The position numbers were made by a program, and so were the translations under genes. Below the pieces are notes generated by a model. It was not told where the DNA came from. It saw only the letters and a list, made by a program, of their open reading frames with translations, and made no database searches. From NCBI RefSeq assembly GCF_900095885.1, contig NZ_LT615367.1:1798001-1862000 (forward strand): a DNA stretch of 64,000 nucleotides, given 5' to 3'. Source of the DNA: Dickeya aquatica. Lineage in GTDB: Bacteria; Pseudomonadota; Gammaproteobacteria; Enterobacterales; Enterobacteriaceae. This document shows positions 57,763-64,000 of the stretch, piece after piece; within the stretch, counting starts at the first letter, position 1, and each line of letters opens with the position of its first letter.

Positions 57763-58977
57763 ATGACTGAATTAGCTTCAAGTAAGAAAGCTCACACGTC
57801 TCCCCCATTACTGCTGGCCAGCCAGTTTATCTTCAATACCGGATTTTATGCGGTTGTTCCTTTCTTAGCCCTTTTTCTGCGCGATGACATGCTGCTGTCA
57901 GGTGCAGCGATTGGCCTTGTGCTCGGCCTCAGAACCTTTTCACAACAGGGGATGTTTCTGGTCGGTGGTGCGCTTACTGACAGGTTCGGCGGGCGAGCCA
58001 TTATACTCTGTGGCTGCCTGATCCGAATCAGCGGATACCTGTTGCTCGCTACCAGCGCCTCGTTATGGGGAGTCATCCTGGGAGCTTGCCTGACAGGTGT
58101 TGGCGGCGCACTCTTCTCGCCCGCAATAGAGTCACTGATGGCACAGGCGGGTACACAAAGTGAAAAAGAAGGTAAGCGCAACCGTTCAGAATGGTTCGCC
58201 TTATTCTCTGTTTGTGGCGAACTGGGTGCAGTCATAGGGCCAATGTTGGGGGCATTGCTAACCGGGTATAGCTTCCAGTACGTCGCGCTTGGCGGTGCTG
58301 GCGTTTTCCTGTTTGCGTTGATCTTCCTCTATTTCATGTTGCCGACAGGTGGCCATCATCGCGGTAACCTTACCATTGCGCCCTGGTGGACGGCGTTTCA
58401 ACAACGCCGCTTTGTTGCCTTTATTGTCGCCTACAGCGCTTACCTGTTCAGCTATAACCAGCTCTATCTGGCGTTACCCGTTGAACTGCGTCGCTCTGGG
58501 GGAAGTGAAGCGGACCTTGGCCCACTGTTTATGCTGGCCTCCGTTATGATCATTTTCCTGCAATTGCCTCTGGCGAGGTTTGCCCGAAAACGCGGCGCAT
58601 CGCAAATACTGCCTGCGGGTTTTTTGCTGCTGGCATTGTCTTTCTTTAGCGTTGCGCTGTTCGCCAGTACCACACCGCCAGACAACCTGTGGCGGCTGCT
58701 TCCCGCTGTTTTACTGGTCACGCTACTGACACTGGGCCAGATGCTTATTGTTCCTGTCGGCATGGACATGATCCCCGTCTTTGCCCGAGATAAAAATCTG
58801 GGTGCACATTACGGGGCGCTGTCATCCATGGGCGGCGTAGCCGTTCTGACCGGAAATTTTGTCCTGGGCGGGCTGCTGGATCTCGCACTCACCCCCTCTT
58901 CGCTAGCCTTTGTGCCATGGCTGATGATGGGCTGCATTCCGTTATGCAGCGCCGTGGCCATGTTGTTTATTTTATGA
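57763..58977 (+). CDS. MFS transporter, CntE-like
   Basis: The 404-residue protein has about twelve membrane spans. The loop after TM2 is LTDRFGGRAII, and the N-terminus GFYAVVPFLALFLRDD is typical of multidrug-type MFS proteins. In staphylopine-type systems an MFS protein, CntE, exports the metallophore and is encoded with the Cnt importer. Its position between the ATPases and the binding protein gives it that likely role here. A general efflux function cannot be excluded. Confidence 0.82.
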   Translation: MTELASSKKAHTSPPLLLASQFIFNTGFYAVVPFLALFLRDDMLLSGAAIGLVLGLRTFSQQGMFLVGGALTDRFGGRAIILCGCLIRISGYLLLATSASLWGVILGACLTGVGGALFSPAIESLMAQAGTQSEKEGKRNRSEWFALFSVCGELGAVIGPMLGALLTGYSFQYVALGGAGVFLFALIFLYFMLPTGGHHRGNLTIAPWWTAFQQRRFVAFIVAYSAYLFSYNQLYLALPVELRRSGGSEADLGPLFMLASVMIIFLQLPLARFARKRGASQILPAGFLLLALSFFSVALFASTTPPDNLWRLLPAVLLVTLLTLGQMLIVPVGMDMIPVFARDKNLGAHYGALSSMGGVAVLTGNFVLGGLLDLALTPSSLAFVPWLMMGCIPLCSAVAMLFIL

Positions 58978-59016
58978 ACGCTAACACCACCTCTGCAAAT
59001 CAATAAGGATACATAG

Positions 59017-60543
59017 ATGAATATGGGTAAAACCTTTTGGCCTGTTTATGGGCTCCTGTCTGCCACCTTATTACTCACCGGCTGTTTTAATGAACCGCAG
59101 GGTGAATCGCTTAGTGCCAGCAAGGGCAGAATTAAAGTGGTGCACCTTCTGCCGCCCCGTTCCGGCCTGACACCGCTCAGTGATGATGCGTTCAAATTAT
59201 CGCGCTGGAGCACAGCGGAAACGCTGGTCGTGCTCAATAGTGCCGGTGATGCGCAGCCAGCGCTGTCGACGAAATGGCAACAAATCAATGAGACGACCTG
59301 GCGCTTTGAACTACGCCCGAACGTCAGGTTTCATGATGACAGCATGCTGACTGCGCAGGTGGTTGTGAATGCCCTGACCGTCGCCGCCAGCGCCACGCCC
59401 AAACCCCGTATTCTTGATGGTGTAAAACTCACTGCAAAAGCAGAGGGTGATAATGCTGTTCTGGTCACAACTGAAAAAAGCGATCCCCTTTTGCCTCAGC
59501 GACTTTCCAGCCCTCAGTTGGCAATTTTGTCCCTGAGTGCTTACAAAGAAAATGGTGTGGTGAATCCGGTTAATGCGGGGACAGGGCCATTTATCCTGCG
59601 TAGCGTGGACGGCACCAGCAGTGCGTCACTTGACCGTTTTGAAGGCTACTGGGGTGAGAAAGCGAAAGCCAGCGGTATTGACGCAAGTTTTGTTCCAGAT
59701 GGTGCCGCTCGCGCTGCCGCATTACGTACCGGTACGGCAGATATTATTGAGGCGATCCCCGTGTCTCAGGCCCCGCTTCTGGAACAATCACTGGTTCATG
59801 AAGTCCCCATGCCGAGAACCAATACGCTCTATCTCAACACAGCTAAGGGTGTCATGAAAGATCCTGCGATGCGTGCCACAGTCCGTGACGCGATTAACCG
59901 TCAGCAACTTGTCGATAATGTCTATGAGAAACGTGCAGACGTTGCGCAGGGACTGCTTGGCCCGGCCTTACCGTGGGCAGCGCAATTACGTAAACCGGTT
60001 GCAAACCCAGTTGTCCCGGGTAGACCAGGCGGAGCTACAATTACACTGGCGACGTTCAGCGATCGCGCGGAATTACCAGAAGTCGCGGTTTACCTGGCAC
60101 AACAGCTCACCGCTGCCGGGTTTACCGTGAAACAAGTGGTTCGTGAATATGCTCAGATTGAAGCAGATGCGCTAGCTGGGAAGTTTGATGCGTTTATTCT
60201 TTCCAGAGCAACCGTCCTGGATTCTGGTGACCCGGTCGCTTATATGTATAGCGATTTTTCCTGCGAAGGTTCGTTCAATATTTCTCAGTTATGCCGCCCG
60301 GAAATTGATGCTGCGCTGAAAAAAGCCGGTGAAATACCTGCCGGTGAAGCCCGTCGTCAGGCCATCATGGACGCTGAGAACCTAATCCTTGCCAGTGATG
60401 CTGCCATTCCAATGTTGCATGAACGTGTTATTCAGGGAGAAAGCGCGGCTCTGAAAAATGCGCTACGTGACCCTCGCGAACGCACGCTCATCAACAACCA
60501 GACGCAGTTGGTCACCAGCGAACAGAATTCTGCTTCGCAGTAA
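59017..60543 (+). CDS. substrate-binding lipoprotein, CntA/NikA-like (SBP_bac_5)
   Basis: The 508-residue protein has a lipobox, LLLTGC, with lipidated Cys23, and a family 5 solute-binding fold (LSTKWQQINETTWRFELRPNVRFHDDSMLTAQVVVNAL; WGEKAKASGIDASFVPDGAARAAALRTGTADI). Family members bind peptides, nickel-chelates or opine metallophores. The upstream Zur-like box, the MFS neighbour and the lack of peptidase genes favour a metal-chelate ligand over peptides. AAGGA precedes the ATG. Confidence 0.88.
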   Translation: MNMGKTFWPVYGLLSATLLLTGCFNEPQGESLSASKGRIKVVHLLPPRSGLTPLSDDAFKLSRWSTAETLVVLNSAGDAQPALSTKWQQINETTWRFELRPNVRFHDDSMLTAQVVVNALTVAASATPKPRILDGVKLTAKAEGDNAVLVTTEKSDPLLPQRLSSPQLAILSLSAYKENGVVNPVNAGTGPFILRSVDGTSSASLDRFEGYWGEKAKASGIDASFVPDGAARAAALRTGTADIIEAIPVSQAPLLEQSLVHEVPMPRTNTLYLNTAKGVMKDPAMRATVRDAINRQQLVDNVYEKRADVAQGLLGPALPWAAQLRKPVANPVVPGRPGGATITLATFSDRAELPEVAVYLAQQLTAAGFTVKQVVREYAQIEADALAGKFDAFILSRATVLDSGDPVAYMYSDFSCEGSFNISQLCRPEIDAALKKAGEIPAGEARRQAIMDAENLILASDAAIPMLHERVIQGESAALKNALRDPRERTLINNQTQLVTSEQNSASQ

Positions 60544-60562
60544 GTCAAGAGGCTATTGATCG

Positions 60563-62347
60563 ATGAGTGAACCTCTGTACTGCAGAACCTGTGCCAGGAT
60601 TCAGCGGGCGAGTTGCCTGCCTCATGGCTTAATGATGACGTTAGTGTCACGACTCATTACGTTGACAGGCATCATTGTAGTGATAGGGATGCTACCGTGG
60701 CTTTCAGGTTCGGATCCGGCAATGGCATTACTGCGTGCGCGTTCCGCGGAACAGGAAGCCACGCCGGAAGCACTGGCAGCAATCCGTCAGTCACTGGGGC
60801 TTGATAACGGCCCCGTCCACTTGCTGATTAACTGGCTCAGAGGCCTTTTACAAGGCGATGCCGGGAATTCCTGGATTTCAGGACGTCCGGTACTGCCCGG
60901 AATGGTGCAGGCAGCGCAGGTATCACTGACGCTGATGCTAATGTCTTCCTCAGTGGCGCTGGTGCTGGCAGCAATGATTTGTCTGCCGACGTTACGTCGT
61001 GGACTGCATGGCCGCTCATACCGTTCGACAGGTTTTTTCGCGTCGATATTTACCGCATTACCCGAGTTTCTTCTGGCATCCTTTTTACTGGTCGTCGGCG
61101 CGGTCTGGCTGAAGTGGTTTCCCCCTTATGGCTGGAACGGTCTGCACTATGCCGTGCTGCCAGCGCTGGCCATGGGGATCCCGGCAGGGGGCTATCTGGG
61201 GCGAATATTCTCTGATGCTTTAGCCGCGACGTTCAGCGAAAACTGGGTTATTACCTGGACGGTGTCAGGGATATCGCGCTGGCACATTATTTGTGCAGTG
61301 CTTAAGCGGACCTTATCTACGGTAATGCCGTTAATCGGACTTGTTCTGGTATCACTGACAGGTAGCGCCGTGGCGGTTGAGAAAGTTTTTGCTATCCCCG
61401 GACTGGGCAGAGCAACGCTTGGGGCCGTCGTCGCACAGGATCTTCCGGCACTGCAGACCGGCATTCTCTTCCTGCTGATTATCGCATTTATGTTCGGGAT
61501 GCTGGCCGCGGGGATCAGATACCTCATTCTTGGCCGGGCGTTACTCTCGTCATCTCTGCCGACGACAAATGAACCGGACGACAGTAACAGACGGATGTTG
61601 TTCGTACTGCCGGTTGTCTGTGCCGTCGCGCTGGCCGTGCTTATGTTGGCTGGCTTGTCACGTGATCCGTACGCGTCTGAGTTTCTGCGCCTGGCGCCAC
61701 CCTCGTCTTCACTGCCCTTCGGTGCCGACGCCATGGGTCGCGATTTACTGGCGAGGGTTGCGCACGGTACCGTGCATACCTGCATTCTGGCGCTGATTGT
61801 CTCACTCGTTTGTCTTGCTCTGGGTCTAGTGATTGGTCTATTTCCGCGAGTATTTGTTGGACCGACCGAGATGGCTAATGCCCTGCCGTCTGTCATTGCA
61901 GGTTTGCTTGTGGTTTCCGTCAGTGGCCCCGGCAGTTCAGGCGCTGCCATTGCGATAGCGTCTGTCGGCTGGGCACCGATGGCGACACACACAGCCGCGC
62001 TGGCAACAGAGATCCGTGCCAGATCTTACATAAGCATCCTGCCCGTTTTGGGTGCTGGCTGGCTACGTCAGAATCTGTTTTATGTTTTTCCTGCCCTCAT
62101 TGGCCCGCTTTTCCGTCATGCCATGCTGCGATTACCTGGGATCTCGCTGGCATTAGCGTCACTGGGGTTTCTGGGGCTGGGAGCATCACCACCTGAACCG
62201 GAATGGGGCAGTGTTCTCGCGGAAGGCATGCCATACCTTGAACGCGCCTACTGGGTCGTACTGGCTCCGGCGAGCGCCCTGGCCATTTTATCTGTAATGG
62301 GTGTGAGTCTGGCGAGCCTCACAAGTAAAAAACACACACGTATGTAA
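60563..62347 (+). CDS. fused ABC permease, NikB-NikC/CntB-CntC-like
   Basis: The 594-residue protein joins two DppB/DppC-type permeases. The first half (to about 330) ends with VEKVFAIPGLGRATLGAVVAQDLPALQ, the second has SLPFGADAMGRDLLARVAHGT at about 382-402 and LALASLGFLGLGASPPEPEWGSVLAEG near the C-terminus. These are the usual signature sequences of each separate subunit, so a gene fusion is clear. The first 23 residues (two CxxC-like cysteines) may be translated, or the start may be at 60632. It completes the importer of this operon. Confidence 0.88.
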   Translation: MSEPLYCRTCARIQRASCLPHGLMMTLVSRLITLTGIIVVIGMLPWLSGSDPAMALLRARSAEQEATPEALAAIRQSLGLDNGPVHLLINWLRGLLQGDAGNSWISGRPVLPGMVQAAQVSLTLMLMSSSVALVLAAMICLPTLRRGLHGRSYRSTGFFASIFTALPEFLLASFLLVVGAVWLKWFPPYGWNGLHYAVLPALAMGIPAGGYLGRIFSDALAATFSENWVITWTVSGISRWHIICAVLKRTLSTVMPLIGLVLVSLTGSAVAVEKVFAIPGLGRATLGAVVAQDLPALQTGILFLLIIAFMFGMLAAGIRYLILGRALLSSSLPTTNEPDDSNRRMLFVLPVVCAVALAVLMLAGLSRDPYASEFLRLAPPSSSLPFGADAMGRDLLARVAHGTVHTCILALIVSLVCLALGLVIGLFPRVFVGPTEMANALPSVIAGLLVVSVSGPGSSGAAIAIASVGWAPMATHTAALATEIRARSYISILPVLGAGWLRQNLFYVFPALIGPLFRHAMLRLPGISLALASLGFLGLGASPPEPEWGSVLAEGMPYLERAYWVVLAPASALAILSVMGVSLASLTSKKHTRM

Positions 62348-62372
62348 TGAATAGCAGTCTAAGCACGGCCCA

Positions 62373-62405
62373 CGTTGAGGTGCAGCAAGGACATCGCCCT
62401 CAACG
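62373..62405 (+). terminator. possible hairpin after the transporter operon
   Basis: CGTTGAGG (62373-62380) pairs with CCTCAACG (62398-62405) with a 17-base loop, 26 bases after the permease stop. The loop is long and no U-tract follows, so this is weak. Confidence 0.35.
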
Positions 62406-62503
62406 CTCCGCTGTCGTGAGAGTACTGCATGCCTGCTTGAAACGAATGTGCACATTTTTTCACCATAACTATGCTGATTCTGGATCTCTGGCAGGATTCG
62501 CTT

Positions 62504-62677
62504 AGGGTGTGCCCTGTAATTATTTTTTGTACAGTTGAGTATTGTTATAACTGTGCAAAAAACGCTTTTAAGCGATAAAGAGCGACCAAAATAGATGAAT
62601 ATCTAAACAAAAGTCACCTTTCGGAAATGATTATTGCAGCACTCTTTAGCGTGTAAGAAGGTTAAGGGTACAGGCCC
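62504..62677. mobile_element. MITE-like relic of the IS427-type element (174 bp)
   Basis: The left end GGGTGTGCCCTGTAATTA at 62504 continues TTTTTTGTACA and matches the right terminal region of the IS5-family copies A and B at about 27 of 31 bases. The right end, read on the complement from 62677 as GGGCCTGTACCCTTAAC, resembles their other terminus. TA flanks both sides. There is no coding sequence inside. It appears to be an internally deleted derivative that could be moved by the full-length transposase. Confidence 0.65.
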
Positions 62678-63004
62678 TATTATTTGGCGCAGCTGTTTCG
62701 CAGTCTTCAGAAGTAGAACTCACAGCGAAAAGTAGACATATCGTCACTCAAATCTACAAAAAAAAGGTGGCACAGGATTTGTGTATGGTTTCGGAGATAA
62801 TTTACTTTCTAATAACATCACCCACATTATTTTAATCATTTGTTCTTGTAAAGTTAAAATAATGGGTTATTTTTCAGTTGTAAACTCATACTATATTGAT
62901 AATAAATAACCCCAGATTTTTGTGTGATTTTAGGCGTAGATCAAATCTGCTGACATGTCAGTATGATAAAAAATTAAATAATCACACAAAATATGGAGAG
63001 CGTT
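62678..63004 (+). promoter_or_regulatory. promoter region of the DUF4198-cbiM genes, with palindrome and possible NikR half-sites
   Basis: No gene is seen. Two elements stand out: the perfect palindrome CTGACATGTCAG (62950-62961) and, partly overlapping, GTATGA (62961-62966) with TCACAC (62982-62987) at a spacing of 15. NikR operators read GTATGA-N16-TCATAC, so this is one base short and one mismatch away. SD GGAG lies just before the start at 63005. Confidence 0.4.
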
Positions 63005-63781
63005 ATGTCAGGCCGTTCCGTTATGAATCCTCTGTCGTTAATCATTACCGGGATTATATTTTCCCCTTTTGCTTCTGCGCACTTTCAGGAAATTATTCCT
63101 TCCACCGACGTTCTGCCGCAAGGTGGCAACGTTACTCTCAATCTTGTTTTCACACATCCTTTTGAGGGCGGCCCGGTGATGGACATGAAACGGCCTGTCT
63201 CGGTTGGTGTGCTTGCAAATGGCAAAAAAACAGAACTCACCGACCAACTAAAAGCCTCCCCAAAAAATGGGGTATCGGCGTGGTCAGTCTCTTGGAATTT
63301 ACCTGAACCTGGAGCGGCTATTTTCTACGTACAACCACAGCCTTACTGGGAGCCTGCAGAGAATAAATATATTGTCCATTATGCAAAAGTGGTGGTAGAC
63401 AGTTTCGCCTCTGGCGAAGGCTGGGATGCGAATGTCGGCCTGCCTGTCGAAATTGAGCCATTGACTCGCCCAACAGGATTGTGGACCGGGAATCTATTTT
63501 CCGGCGTTGTAAAAAAATCAGGTAACCCCGTTCCTTTTGCAGAAATCGAAGTGGAATACGTTAACGATCAAGGTATAAAAGCACCGAATGATGCCTACAT
63601 CACGCAAGTAATTAAGGCTGATGCTAACGGGACTTTTAATTACGCCATGCCTGCATCTGGTTGGTGGGGATTCGCGGCGTTAATGGAAGGTAATACACCA
63701 ATGAAATCTCCGGAAGGCAAATCGGTCCCTGTCGAAGAAGGGGCGTTAATTTGGGTTCATACCAACGCTATGAGCAAATGA
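63005..63781 (+). CDS. DUF4198 periplasmic protein linked to nickel/cobalt uptake (NikM/CbiM-associated)
   Basis: The ATG at 63005 is preferred because GGAG precedes it; an upstream in-frame ATG at 62993 is weaker. The 258-residue protein has a signal peptide (about 1-25, ending ASAHF), and the new N-terminal His could bind metal. The beta-rich fold with HFQEIIPSTDVLPQGGNVTLNLVFTHPFEGG and NPVPFAEIEVEYVND is that of the DUF4198 family, found next to ECF-type nickel and cobalt transporters. It lies one base before cbiM. Confidence 0.8.
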   Translation: MSGRSVMNPLSLIITGIIFSPFASAHFQEIIPSTDVLPQGGNVTLNLVFTHPFEGGPVMDMKRPVSVGVLANGKKTELTDQLKASPKNGVSAWSVSWNLPEPGAAIFYVQPQPYWEPAENKYIVHYAKVVVDSFASGEGWDANVGLPVEIEPLTRPTGLWTGNLFSGVVKKSGNPVPFAEIEVEYVNDQGIKAPNDAYITQVIKADANGTFNYAMPASGWWGFAALMEGNTPMKSPEGKSVPVEEGALIWVHTNAMSK

Positions 63782-63782
63782 C

Positions 63783-64000
63783 ATGGCACACATTCCGGAT
63801 GGTCTGCTTTCTCTTCCAATACTGGTCAGCGACGGTATTATCGCTATTACTGGCGTCGGGCTGGCGTTACGTAGGATTAATGATCGTGCGATTCCTCGTA
63901 TCGCTATTCTGTCAGCTGTCTTTTTTACAGCCTCGCTGGTGTCAATGCCTGTTGGCCCTTCCAGTATTCACCTGTTGTTATCAGGATTGATGGGGATAGT
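63783..64000 (+). CDS. cbiM: energy-coupling factor transporter S component CbiM, N-terminal part (continues beyond window)
   Basis: The ATG at 63783 follows the DUF4198 stop by one base. The 72 visible codons begin MAHIPDGLLSLPILVSDGIIA and continue to SMPVGPSSIHLLLSGLMGI. The N-terminal His (residue 3, HIPDG) and the later GPSSIHLLLSG are the metal-binding signatures of CbiM/NikM membrane proteins, which take up Co2+ or Ni2+ with CbiQO-type partners. The gene is cut by the window edge. Confidence 0.92.
   Translation, partial: MAHIPDGLLSLPILVSDGIIAITGVGLALRRINDRAIPRIAILSAVFFTASLVSMPVGPSSIHLLLSGLMGI

Overview
The window looks like the chromosome of a soft-rot enterobacterium of the family Pectobacteriaceae, most likely Dickeya or a close relative. 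Enterobacterial yohJK, katG, mgtC, nemA-like and yjjA-type genes sit next to an unusually large cyclic beta-glucan synthase, and two visibly AT-rich accessory blocks are embedded among insertion sequences. No tRNA, rRNA or CRISPR array was seen. The species is inference.

Region 1 (1-24,995) is GC-rich and ordinary. In order it holds the end of an ABC-F ATPase, an AraC regulator, a yohJK murein-hydrolase-exporter-like pair, a two-component system next to a NitT/TauT-type ABC transporter, mgtC with a tiny leader ORF, katG, a yjjA-like gene, a 2859-residue NdvB-like glucan synthase, a 54-residue zinc-ribbon protein, and a TetR gene diverging from a reductase set (old yellow enzyme, SDR, MDR).

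Region 2 (about 25,000-32,200) starts at a broken hydrolase gene and becomes AT-rich. A seven-gene operon encodes an AfsA-family (gamma-butyrolactone-type) synthase, an acyl carrier protein, a ketosynthase, a HAD phosphatase, an MFS exporter and a split transketolase. A convergent gene encodes a LuxR-type regulator with a degenerate AHL pocket. A lux-box-like dyad lies just upstream of the operon. No luxI gene is present. This looks like a non-AHL signalling or metabolite system in which the AfsA pathway makes the ligand and the LuxR solo reads it (inference).

Region 3 (32,647-38,650) is an IS nest: two inverted copies of one IS3-family element, one IS5-family (IS427-type) element, a damaged IS630-family element and a truncated second IS3-family element, with small gene stubs between them.

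Region 4 (39,341-51,479) is a second AT-rich biosynthetic operon of ten genes: chorismate-utilising enzyme, ATP-grasp ligase, adenylating ligase, aldehyde-dehydrogenase-type reductase, cyclase-family hydrolase, two SDRs, MATE exporter, DAHP synthase, and a formyltransferase fused to a carrier protein. A second lux-box-like dyad, with the same CCCTGTC start as the first, lies upstream, so the two clusters may form one regulon. A second IS427-type copy in the same orientation as the first, plus an IS256 fragment, closes this block.

Region 5 (53,192-64,000) concerns metals. It has a DUF2946 protein, a frameshifted PepSY membrane protein and CopC; then a Zur-box-preceded operon resembling a Cnt/Nik-type metallophore transporter (two ATPases, MFS, lipoprotein binding protein, fused permease); then a MITE-like relic of the IS427-type element; and finally a DUF4198 protein with the start of cbiM (nickel/cobalt ECF uptake).
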